A stretch of DNA of 13,278 nucleotides from Anaerolineae bacterium. GTDB lineage: Bacteria; Chloroflexota; Anaerolineae; B4-G1. The stretch lies in contig JAUWNP010000117.1 in NCBI GenBank assembly GCA_030612585.1, positions 1 through 13,278 on the forward strand, given 5' to 3'. The position numbers were made by a program, and so were the translations under genes. Of this stretch, positions 5,594-11,728 are shown piece after piece. The notes below the pieces were generated by a model. It was not told where the DNA came from. It worked only from the letters and a program-made list of their open reading frames with translations, and did no database searches. Within the stretch, counting starts at the first letter, position 1. Every line of letters begins with the position of its first letter.

Positions 5594-7018
5594 GTGAAAC
5601 ACATCACCGCCGTCATCCTGGCCGCGGGTGCATCCACCCGCTTCGGCCAACCCAAACAACTCCTCGATTGGAACGGCGTGCCGCTCCTGGCCCACGTCGC
5701 CGATGTTGCGCTGGAGGCTGAACTTGCCCCGGTGATCGTCGTGCTTGGCTGCCAGGCCGAGGCCGCCCGCGCGGCACTATCCACGCGGCCCGTGCAGGCC
5801 GTGATGAACTGGCGTTGGGAGCAGGGGCTGAGTACCTCGGTGCAGGTGGGACTGGCCGCGCTCCCGCCCACAACCAAAGCGGTCATATTTATGCAGTGCG
5901 ATCAGCCGCTCGTCACCCCCGACCTGCTGCGGGCGCTGGTGGCCCGCTTCGAGGAGACTGGCGCGCCCATCGTCCACCCCACCCACGCCGGTCAGCGCGG
6001 AACGCCGGCCCTGTTCGCCCGCCGCCTCTTCCCCGAACTGGCCGCCGTCAGCGGCGACGAAGGAGGCCGCACCGTCATCGCCCGCCACGCCGACGAAGTC
6101 GCCACCGTCGAAGTGGCCGACCCAGACGTGCTGGCCGACATAGACACGCCCAACGACTACGAGCGGCTACGAGCATCCAGTACCCAATCTCCAATCTCCA
6201 ATCCCCAATCCCCAATCTCCAATCTCCCCCCCATCCACCACCTCATCATAGACATGGACGGCGTCCTCTGGCGCGGCGACGAGCCAATGCCCGGCCTGCA
6301 GGAGTTCTTCGCCTTCCTGCGGCAACACAGCATTGATTTCATCCTGGCCACCAATAACTCCAGCCGGCTGCCGGAGCAATACGCGGCTAAACTGGCCCGC
6401 TTCGGCGTCGAAGTCGCGCCTGAGCACGTGCTGACCTCCGCCCAGGCCACCGCCGCCTACCTGGCAACCATAACACCGCCGGGCACCCACGTCTACGCCA
6501 TCGGCGAAGAGGGGGTGCGGCGGGCGCTGGAGCAGCGCGGCTTCGTGCTGACCGACGAAGAGGCCGCGTACGTCGTCTCTGGCTGGGACCGGCAACTGAC
6601 GTGGGAAAAGTTGGCGACGGCGGCGCTGCTCATCCACGCTGGGGCTGGATTCATCGGCACCAACCCGGACAGCAACTTTCCCACTGAGAGGGGGCCGGTG
6701 CCAGGCAGCGGCGCGCAGTTAGCGGCGCTGGAGACCACCACCTCCGTCGCGCCGGTCGTCGTCGGCAAGCCGGAGCCGTGGATGTACGAGGAGGCGCTGC
6801 ACCGGATGGGGGCCCGCCCCGAGACCACCGCCGTCATCGGCGACCGGCTCGATACCGACATCGCTGGCGGCGTGCGGGCCGGCCTGACCACCGTGCTCCT
6901 CCTCTCGGGTATCTCCACCCAGGCGGGCCTGGCTGCCTCACCGGTCAAGCCGGATCTGGTATGCGCAGACATCGCGGAATTGACGGTAATATGGGAGCGA
7001 GCGCTGCCGGAGAGATAA
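5594..7018 (+). CDS. Fusion of a MocA/MobA-like nucleotidyltransferase and a HAD-IIA (NagD-like) phosphatase
   Basis: The 474-aa protein starts at a GTG, with GGAGG 10 nt upstream. Residues 1-195 are a MocA-type NTP transferase: L-A-A-G-A-S-T-R-F-G-Q-P-K (9-21, K21), a C-D-Q-P motif (D103), G-D-E-G-G-R and D-I-D-T-P-N-D. Relatives transfer CMP or GMP to molybdopterin or act on other small phosphates. Residues 198-211 are a heptamer-encoded linker. Residues 213-474 are a HAD type IIA hydrolase: D-M-D-G-V-L-W (nucleophile D220, acid D222), T-N-N-S-S, V-G-K-P-E-P and G-D-R-L-D-T-D-I. This group dephosphorylates small sugar- or glycolate-like phosphates. The two activities could be joined in salvage or repair of a phosphate, but the substrate is not evident. 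Elsewhere these domains are normally separate proteins. The gene has its own promoter and structured leader. Confidence 0.9.
   Translation: MKHITAVILAAGASTRFGQPKQLLDWNGVPLLAHVADVALEAELAPVIVVLGCQAEAARAALSTRPVQAVMNWRWEQGLSTSVQVGLAALPPTTKAVIFMQCDQPLVTPDLLRALVARFEETGAPIVHPTHAGQRGTPALFARRLFPELAAVSGDEGGRTVIARHADEVATVEVADPDVLADIDTPNDYERLRASSTQSPISNPQSPISNLPPIHHLIIDMDGVLWRGDEPMPGLQEFFAFLRQHSIDFILATNNSSRLPEQYAAKLARFGVEVAPEHVLTSAQATAAYLATITPPGTHVYAIGEEGVRRALEQRGFVLTDEEAAYVVSGWDRQLTWEKLATAALLIHAGAGFIGTNPDSNFPTERGPVPGSGAQLAALETTTSVAPVVVGKPEPWMYEEALHRMGARPETTAVIGDRLDTDIAGGVRAGLTTVLLLSGISTQAGLAASPVKPDLVCADIAELTVIWERALPER
6185..6226 (+). repeat. Heptamer array, CAATCYC family, 6 units, forming a domain linker
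   Basis: Six units (CAATCTC x2, CAATCCC x2, CAATCTC x2) fill exactly 42 nt. They encode Q-S-P-I-S-N-P-Q-S-P-I-S-N-L, lying exactly between the nucleotidyltransferase and HAD domains of the fused protein. Confidence 0.9.
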
Positions 7019-7023
7019 TCACA

Positions 7024-7175
7024 GACTTGCCACCATTCCACCGACCCTCATCATAAGCACGTCCCGCCCCAGATCAAGCACAATCGCATCCCGGCACCAG
7101 GGTTAAGCTTCGAACATCCCACTACCGTCGACCTACAGCCGGGCGCATCAGCCGACTTGCCATCATTCCACCGAC
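7024..7175 (+). repeat. Direct repeat of 22 nt, two copies 130 bp apart, in the intergenic region before rlmN
   Basis: Positions 7024-7045 and 7154-7175 differ at one base only. Each begins GACTTGCCA and ends ATTCCACCGAC. The second copy holds the -35 and most of the spacer of the rlmN promoter; the first lies just after the HAD stop codon. The rest of 7019-7202 shows no gene or other structure. Confidence 0.7.
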
Positions 7176-7185
7176 GTGCTACAAT
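7157..7185 (+). promoter_or_regulatory. Sigma-70-type promoter of rlmN
   Basis: TTGCCA (7157-7162), a 17-nt spacer and TACAAT (7180-7185) preceded by TG-C, an extended -10. Start near 7192, leaving a leader of about 11 nt before ATG 7203. Confidence 0.75.
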
Positions 7186-7202
7186 TCAACTGGATAGAAG
7201 CA

Positions 7203-8279
7203 ATGAGCCAACCAACCAACCAACTAACCAACCAACTAACCAACTACACCCTCCCCACCCTCCAATCCCTCCTAACAGACTGGGGCCAGCCGGCCTACCG
7301 CGCCCGCCAACTCTGGGAATGGCTCTACGTCCACTTGGTCACTGACTTCGACCAGATGACCAATCTATCCCGCTCACTACGCGAAAGGCTGGTAACAGAG
7401 ATGACTATCGGTCTGCCGCAGGTGGTGGATACAATCCAGTCGGCCGGCGGGGAGACGCGCAAAGACCTGCTCCGCCTGGAGGACGGCGAGACGGTCGAGG
7501 CGGTGCTAATGCGCTACCGGCTCCGCCGCACCGCCTGCATCTCCACCCAGGTGGGCTGTGCCATCGGCTGCGCCTTCTGCGCCACCGGCCAGATGGGCTA
7601 CCGCCGCAACCTCACCAGCGGCGAGATCGTCGCCCAGGCACTGCATTTTGCGCGGGAACTGCAGGCCAAAGGCGAGCGCCTCACCAATGTCGTACTGATG
7701 GGAATGGGCGAACCGCTGGCCAACTACGACGCCTCACTTGCTGCCATCCGTCGCCTGATCCACCCACGCGGCTTCAAACTGGGCCAGCGGCACATCACCC
7801 TCTCCACCGTGGGTCTGGTGCCGTCCATCGAGCGCCTGGCAGGAGAGGGCTTACAGATCACCCTTGCCATCTCCCTGCACGCAGCCACCGACAAGTTGCG
7901 CGACCAACTCGTTCCCGTCAACCGTCGCTACGGGCTTGATGCACTCTTCGAAGCCTGCTACCATTACGTCGAGCGCACCGGGCGGCGGATCACTTTCGAG
8001 TGGGCGCTCTTCGAGGGAATAAACGACACACCAGAGCAGGCGCGGGCGCTGATCGCCCGCCTGACAGGACTCCTGGCCCACGTCAACCTCATCCCGCTCA
8101 ACCCCACCCCGGGCTACGCGGGCCGGCCATCCTCCCGCGAGCGTATCACCGCCTTCACCACGGAACTCGAACGGGGCCGCGTCTCCTACACATTGCGCGT
8201 GCGCCGAGGGGCAGACATCCAGGCCGGCTGCGGCCAACTGCGCCAGCGCAACCAACCAACCAACCAACCAACCAACTAA
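7203..8279 (+). CDS. rlmN: Dual-specificity rRNA/tRNA adenine C2-methyltransferase RlmN
   Basis: The 358-aa radical-SAM enzyme methylates C2 of A2503 in 23S rRNA and, in many bacteria, A37 of some tRNAs. The CxxxCxxC cluster motif is C119-x3-C123-x2-C126. The two catalytic cysteines are C112 (in T-A-C-I-S-T-Q) and C343 (in A-G-C-G-Q-L). G-M-G-E-P-L-A-N-Y and S-T-V-G-L-V-P-S-I also match. The N-terminal [17 protein letters not shown] is the usual helical domain. ATG 7203 is chosen because an in-frame ATG at 7176 lies inside the promoter spacer. Residues 3-14 (Q-P-T-N-Q-L-T-N type) and the last nine residues are encoded by CCAA/CTAA repeats. The stop codon is itself a repeat unit. The SD is poor. 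Confidence 0.97.
   Translation: MSQPTNQLTNQLTNYTLPTLQSLLTDWGQPAYRARQLWEWLYVHLVTDFDQMTNLSRSLRERLVTEMTIGLPQVVDTIQSAGGETRKDLLRLEDGETVEAVLMRYRLRRTACISTQVGCAIGCAFCATGQMGYRRNLTSGEIVAQALHFARELQAKGERLTNVVLMGMGEPLANYDASLAAIRRLIHPRGFKLGQRHITLSTVGLVPSIERLAGEGLQITLAISLHAATDKLRDQLVPVNRRYGLDALFEACYHYVERTGRRITFEWALFEGINDTPEQARALIARLTGLLAHVNLIPLNPTPGYAGRPSSRERITAFTTELERGRVSYTLRVRRGADIQAGCGQLRQRNQPTNQPTN
7208..7243 (+). repeat. CCAA/CTAA tetramer array at the 5' end of rlmN
   Basis: Nine units of CCAA with CTAA variants fill 36 nt directly after the start codon. They encode Q/P-T-N-Q-L-T-N repeats, which have no counterpart in the RlmN family core. Confidence 0.85.
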
Positions 8280-8311
8280 CTAACCAACAAACCAACTAAC
8301 CAACCAACCAA
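8252..8311 (+). repeat. CCAA/CTAA tetramer array spanning the rlmN stop codon
   Basis: Fifteen units of CCAA/CTAA (one CAAA) run from the last codons of rlmN through its TAA (8277-8279) and nearly to the rpe promoter. It is in the same orientation as the array at the 5' end of rlmN. Confidence 0.85.
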
Positions 8312-8319
8312 AATTCCAG

Positions 8320-8348
8320 TTGCCAAATCTTCCAACTCGTTGTATCAT
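8320..8348 (+). promoter_or_regulatory. Sigma-70-type promoter of rpe, apparently leaderless
   Basis: TTGCCA (8320-8325), a 17-nt spacer and TATCAT (8343-8348). The start would be about 8355, within a few bases of ATG 8358, and no SD is present. The -35 and spacing are the same as for rlmN. Confidence 0.72.
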
Positions 8349-8357
8349 ATCCCCTTG

Positions 8358-9074
8358 ATGATCCAACCAATCAAAATCGCCCCCTCCATACTCGCCGCCG
8401 ACTTCGCCCACCTGGCCGAGGCGGTCGTAAGCATCGAGGCCGCCGGCGCGGACTATATCCACGTGGACGTGATGGACGGTCACTTCGTGCCGAACATCTC
8501 CATCGGTCCGCCCGTCGTGCGGGCATTGCGCCGCGTCACGCACCTGCCGCTCGACGTACACTTGATGATCAGTGACCCGGCCCGCTACGTGCCCGCCTTC
8601 GCTGAGGCCGGCGCCGATGGGCTCACCGTCCACGTCGAGGCTACACCACACCTGCATCGCGTCCTGCAGCAGATTCGAGATTTAGGCGTGCGTCCCGGTA
8701 TCTCGCTCAACCCAGCCACACCGGCGGTTGCCATCAGTGAGGTACTAAACGATGTAGAGTTGGTGCTGGTGATGACCGTCAACCCAGGCTTTGGCGGGCA
8801 GCCTTTCATCGAGCACACACTGGACAAAATCGCGCGGGTGCGGGAGATGCTAGATAGTGCCAGAAGTGAGGCCGAGTTGGAGGTAGACGGCGGCATCGGA
8901 CCACAGACGGCGGAGCGGGTCGTGGCCGCCGGGGCGACAGTGCTGGTCGCCGGGGAAGCCATCTTCGGCGCGCCTGAGGGGGTTGCAGCGGCGCTCGCGG
9001 CCATCCGCGAGACGGCCCACAAGGGGCAAGACGCACGGGGTGAAAGCAGGCAAAAAATAAGCTCCCAATTGTAA
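8358..9074 (+). CDS. rpe: Ribulose-phosphate 3-epimerase
   Basis: The 238-aa TIM-barrel enzyme converts ribulose 5-phosphate to xylulose 5-phosphate in the pentose phosphate pathway. Visible motifs are I-A-P-S-I-L-A-A-D (S10), Y-I-H-V-D-V-M-D-G-H-F-V-P-N (metal ligands H35 and D37), L-D-V-H-L-M-I, M-T-V-N-P-G-F-G-G-Q and E-V-D-G-G-I (catalytic Asp). Length is normal plus about 15 polar residues at the C-terminus. The start is ATG 8358; the in-frame TTG at 8340 lies inside the promoter. No SD precedes it, which fits a leaderless transcript. In Bacillus rpe sits between rsgA and rpmB, and here it also precedes rpmB, though rpmB is reversed. Confidence 0.96.
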   Translation: MIQPIKIAPSILAADFAHLAEAVVSIEAAGADYIHVDVMDGHFVPNISIGPPVVRALRRVTHLPLDVHLMISDPARYVPAFAEAGADGLTVHVEATPHLHRVLQQIRDLGVRPGISLNPATPAVAISEVLNDVELVLVMTVNPGFGGQPFIEHTLDKIARVREMLDSARSEAELEVDGGIGPQTAERVVAAGATVLVAGEAIFGAPEGVAAALAAIRETAHKGQDARGESRQKISSQL

Positions 9075-9109
9075 GGGCTGGTGCATCCTCCCGCTCCAGA
9101 GGGATCCAG

Positions 9110-9231
9110 AGGGGCTGGAGGGAGGTCAACAAAGCAAACTCCCCTCCCCGCATCGGGGAGGGGCTGGAGGGAGATCAACAAAGCAAATTCCCCTCCCCGC
9201 ATCGGGGAGGGGCTGGGGGAGGGGTTCTAAC
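9110..9231. repeat. Two 49-bp direct repeats plus a partial third, each with a GC-rich palindrome
   Basis: Units begin at 9110, 9159 and 9208 with AGGGGCTGG. The first two differ at only a few bases; the third is cut short and ends GGGGGAGGGG. CCCCTCCCCG-cat-CGGGGAGGGG forms a perfect 10-bp stem at 9141-9163 and again at 9190-9212. The array fills most of the gap between the convergent rpe and rpmB genes. Such elements are dispersed in many GC-rich genomes. Confidence 0.8.
9141..9212. terminator. Twin hairpins between convergent rpe and rpmB, possible bidirectional terminator
   Basis: Two 10-bp perfect GC stems with a 3-nt loop (9141-9163 and 9190-9212) lie between the ends of rpe (9074) and rpmB (9227). 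There is no good T-run after either arm, so they are weak as intrinsic terminators. They could still block read-through from both sides. Confidence 0.35.
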
Positions 9232-9409
9232 GAGACTTATTCAGCGTCCGCAGACAACGAGTGCAAAGATACATCCGGCGCATCTGGCCATTGATCTCCA
9301 CCCGCTTACGTTGGATATTGGGCTTGAACTGGCGGTTAGTTGCCCGCTTGGAGTGGCTGACGTTGTGCCCAAATTGAGGACCCTTGCCACACATTTCACA
9401 CTTTGCCAT
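9227..9409 (-). CDS. rpmB: 50S ribosomal protein L28, zinc-binding form
   Basis: The protein has 60 aa: [10 protein letters not shown], then [12 protein letters not shown], as in L28 of the large ribosomal subunit. Two CxxC pairs (C4/C7 and C49/C52) are intact, the C+ zinc-ribbon form. The start at 9409 has a GAGGTG SD about 6 nt upstream. A longer in-frame extension to 9577 would run across the promoter and into the divergent asp23 gene, so it is rejected. In Bacillus rpmB is next to yloU, here too, but divergent. Confidence 0.97.
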   Translation of the reverse strand: MAKCEMCGKGPQFGHNVSHSKRATNRQFKPNIQRKRVEINGQMRRMYLCTRCLRTLNKSR

Positions 9410-9442
9410 TCGTATCACCTCGCAATAATCGTAGCGGGGCAT

Positions 9443-9471
9443 ATCATACCACAAGAGAGGCTTTCGCGCAA
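9443..9471 (-). promoter_or_regulatory. Sigma-70-type promoter of rpmB
   Basis: On the minus strand TATGAT (9448-9443) is preceded by TG-G, an extended -10. TTGCGC (9471-9466) is 17 nt upstream. Start near 9436, leaving a 27-nt leader with an SD. The plus strand has TATCAT at 9442-9447 in the same place but no good -35 for asp23. Confidence 0.6.
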
Positions 9472-9501
9472 CCCACAACCCGCCAACATTTGGAGGAAGT
9501 G

Positions 9502-9858
9502 ATGCCAGAACAAGAGCATAGTCTGGGACACATTGAGGTTTCAGCCGCGGCCATCGCCAGCATCGCGAACGAGGCAATACTGACCTGCTACGGCGTCGTA
9601 GGGACCGCAGCCAAGAACCTGGCCACCGGTATCGCCAACGTCCTCTCCCGCGACAGCAAGCGCGGGGTCGAGGTGCGCATCGAGGATGGACAGATCACCA
9701 TTGACGTTTACGTGATCATCGAGTACGGCACCCGTATCTCATCCGTGGCCCGCAGTGTTATGAATGTTGTGAAGTTTAGCGTCGAGCGGGCGCTGGGCAT
9801 GCCCATCGCCGAGGTCAACGTCCACGTCGAGGGACTGCGCATCAGCGATACTGACTGA
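9502..9858 (+). CDS. Asp23/Gls24 (YloU-like) family protein
   Basis: The 118-aa protein matches the Asp23/Gls24/YloU family throughout: G-x-I-E-V-S at the start, then I-A-x-x-A-x-x-x-[15 protein letters not shown] and V-N-V-H-V-E-G-L. Family members are linked to the cell envelope and often neighbour fakA; their exact activity is unsettled. ATG 9502 has GGAGG 5-9 nt upstream; a longer frame from 9403 would overlap rpmB on the other strand and is rejected. It reads away from rpmB across a 92-bp gap. No strong plus-strand promoter was found. The following 158-nt gap contains a palindromic repeat array. Confidence 0.93.
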   Translation: MPEQEHSLGHIEVSAAAIASIANEAILTCYGVVGTAAKNLATGIANVLSRDSKRGVEVRIEDGQITIDVYVIIEYGTRISSVARSVMNVVKFSVERALGMPIAEVNVHVEGLRISDTD

Positions 9859-9868
9859 CACAGACAGC

Positions 9869-9965
9869 GTAGGGCGGTTTTGCTAACCGCCACATGGTCG
9901 GATAGCTAACCGCCACATGGTCGGATAGCTAACCGCCGCATGGTCGGATAGCAAATCCGACCTAC
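9869..9965. repeat. REP/BIME-like array: three 23-bp direct repeats framed by two different palindromes
   Basis: The 23-bp unit starts GCTAACCGCC and ends GGTCGGATA, with copies at 9882, 9905 and 9928. The left end has GGCGGTT (9873-9879) pairing with AACCGCC (9885-9891). The right end has GGTCGGAT (9942-9949) pairing with ATCCGACC (9955-9962). The array opens with GTAGG (9869) and closes with CCTAC (9965), so its outer ends are inverted. This is the layout of paired REP sequences. Confidence 0.75.
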
Positions 9966-10016
9966 TTTCGCCCCAGCCTTTTGAGAAGACACCATGACGA
10001 GAGGGGGAACAGCGGA

Positions 10017-11675
10017 TTGACAGACGAGAAATTATCACAAGCCACACGGCAGTCTCCGCGCCTGGCCACAGACGGCCAGGGCTTCAAACGATTGATCAAA
10101 GCCTCGTTGGGCTGGCTACAACACCACCAGGCCGCCATCAACATACTCAACGTCTACCCGATCCCCGACGGTGACACAGGAACCAACATGGTGCTGACGA
10201 TGCAATCCGCCTGGGCGGAGATCGAGAATACACCAGAGCGCAACGTGGGACAGGTAGCCCGTCAGATGGCTCACGGCGCACTGATGGGCGCTCGGGGCAA
10301 CTCCGGCGTCATCCTCTCCCAGATCTGGCGTGGGTTTGCGCGCACACTGGACGGCAAAGAGGTCTACCGCGCCCAGGACCTGGCCGCTGCTTGCCGGGAA
10401 GCGGCGGCGACCGCCTACAAAGGCGTGGTGAAACCGGTCGAAGGCACGATCCTCACCGTCGCTCGAATGGTCGGCGACGCTGCCACTGCCGCGGCGGAGA
10501 CGAGCGAAGACCTAACCTACGTGCTAGAGCACATGGTGTTCGCCGCCCACGAAGCCGTCGCGCTTACCCCTTCACTGCTCCCAGTGCTCAAAGAGGCCGG
10601 GGTCGTAGATGCCGGCGGCCAGGGACTATTCGTCATTCTGGAAGGAATGCTGCGCTACATGCGCGGGGAACCAGTCGCCGAGGACGTGCGGCTGACCGAG
10701 GCCGTGGACCTTGTCAGTACGGGATTGGAGCCCGGCGAGATCGGCTACGGCTACGACGTGCAGTTCCTCATCGTTGGACAGAGCCTCGAGGTGAACACCG
10801 TCCGCCAGAAAATCATAGAAATGGGCGAATGTCCGCTCGTCGTGGGCGACCCTACGACGATCAAAATACACGTCCACGTGCACGACCCCGGCATCCCCGT
10901 CAGTTACGGGGCCAGCCTGGGCTCGCTGCGCGACGTCGTGGTGGAAGACATGCAGGCCCAGTATCAGGATTTTATCGTTGAGCGCGAGTTGGCGGCATCC
11001 TCCGCGCCCCAGACCTCTCAGAGCATCGGCGTCGTAGCCGTCGCTCCAGGCGATGGCCTGGCCCGCGTTTTCCAAAGCCTGGGCGTGAGCGCCATCGTGC
11101 ACGGTGGCCAGACGATGAATCCCAGTACCAAAGACTTGCTGGAGGCAACAGAGCAACTACCGGCCAGGCAGGTGGTTATGCTACCCAACAACGGCAACGT
11201 CATACTGGCTGCCGAGCAGGCCCGCGAACTCAGCAGCAAACCCATCGCCGTCATCCCCTGCCGCACCATCCCGCAGGGTATCGCCGCGCTGCTGGCTATC
11301 AACTACCAGGACGATTTCGAGACCAACGTGGCCGCCATGAGACGCGCGATGACAGATATTGAGACGGGTGAGATCACCACTGCAACCCGCTCAGCGACAA
11401 TCAACGGTGTGCAGGTCACCGACGGACAGATCATCGGCCTGCACAATGGGGAACTCAAAGTGACCAGCACGAAAATCGAGGAGGTCGCGCGGGCATTACT
11501 GAAGGAGATGAATTCAGCCGACCGCGAGATCATCACCCTGTACTACGGCGAAACCGTCAGCGAGAGCGACGCCAACGCACTGGCCGACCTCTTGCAGGAA
11601 GGCTGGCCCGACCAGGAGATTGAGGTCATCGCCGGCGGACAGCCCCACTATCACTACATCCTTTCAGCAGAGTGA
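10017..11675 (+). CDS. fakA: Fatty acid kinase catalytic subunit-like DAK2 protein (FakA/YloV)
   Basis: The 552-aa protein has an N-terminal DAK2 (DhaL-like) ATP-binding domain with N-V-Y-P-I-P-D-G-D-T-G-T-N-M (D51 and D53 hold Mg-ATP) and G-A-R-G-N-S-G-V-I-L-S-Q near 92-103. Middle and C-terminal FakA domains follow, ending G-G-Q-P-H-Y-H-Y-I-L. In Firmicutes FakA phosphorylates fatty acids bound to a DegV-family FakB. A FakB-like gene follows directly, so that role is likely. The start is set at TTG 10017 because GAGGGGG lies 9 nt upstream; a TTG at 9981 in frame has no SD and the length suits the shorter form. The gene sits in the order asp23-fakA-degV-recG, matching the Bacillus yloU-yloV-...-recG block. 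Confidence 0.92.
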   Translation: MTDEKLSQATRQSPRLATDGQGFKRLIKASLGWLQHHQAAINILNVYPIPDGDTGTNMVLTMQSAWAEIENTPERNVGQVARQMAHGALMGARGNSGVILSQIWRGFARTLDGKEVYRAQDLAAACREAAATAYKGVVKPVEGTILTVARMVGDAATAAAETSEDLTYVLEHMVFAAHEAVALTPSLLPVLKEAGVVDAGGQGLFVILEGMLRYMRGEPVAEDVRLTEAVDLVSTGLEPGEIGYGYDVQFLIVGQSLEVNTVRQKIIEMGECPLVVGDPTTIKIHVHVHDPGIPVSYGASLGSLRDVVVEDMQAQYQDFIVERELAASSAPQTSQSIGVVAVAPGDGLARVFQSLGVSAIVHGGQTMNPSTKDLLEATEQLPARQVVMLPNNGNVILAAEQARELSSKPIAVIPCRTIPQGIAALLAINYQDDFETNVAAMRRAMTDIETGEITTATRSATINGVQVTDGQIIGLHNGELKVTSTKIEEVARALLKEMNSADREIITLYYGETVSESDANALADLLQEGWPDQEIEVIAGGQPHYHYILSAE

Positions 11676-11683
11676 CCGTCACC

Positions 11684-11718
11684 GCTAACTGCTGACTGCT
11701 AACTGCTAACTGCTAATT
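11684..11718 (+). repeat. Heptamer array, GCTAACT family, 5 units, between fakA and degV
   Basis: GCTAACT, GCTGACT, GCTAACT, GCTAACT and GCTAATT follow one another for 35 nt. The last unit ends next to the CGGAGG SD of the degV gene (11719-11724). The unit carries TAA or TGA, so it cannot be read through in any frame. It lies in the intergenic gap. Confidence 0.8.
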
Positions 11719-11728
11719 CGGAGGTTCC

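Noticed and set aside
9075..9226. Small coding genes in the gap between rpe and rpmB
   Set aside because: The ORFs there are translations of the GC-rich 49-bp repeat and have no start signal or similarity.
9227..9577. Longer L28 start at 9577
   Set aside because: L28 begins M-A-K-C at 9409 with a good SD. The extension crosses the promoter and the divergent asp23 gene.
9882..9950. Possible CRISPR array (three 23-bp repeats)
   Set aside because: The copies are directly adjacent with no unique spacers, and no cas genes are near. The structure fits REP-like repeats.
9859..10016. Separate promoter for fakA
   Set aside because: No pair of -35/-10 boxes with good spacing was found. Co-transcription from asp23 through the REP-like array is more likely.
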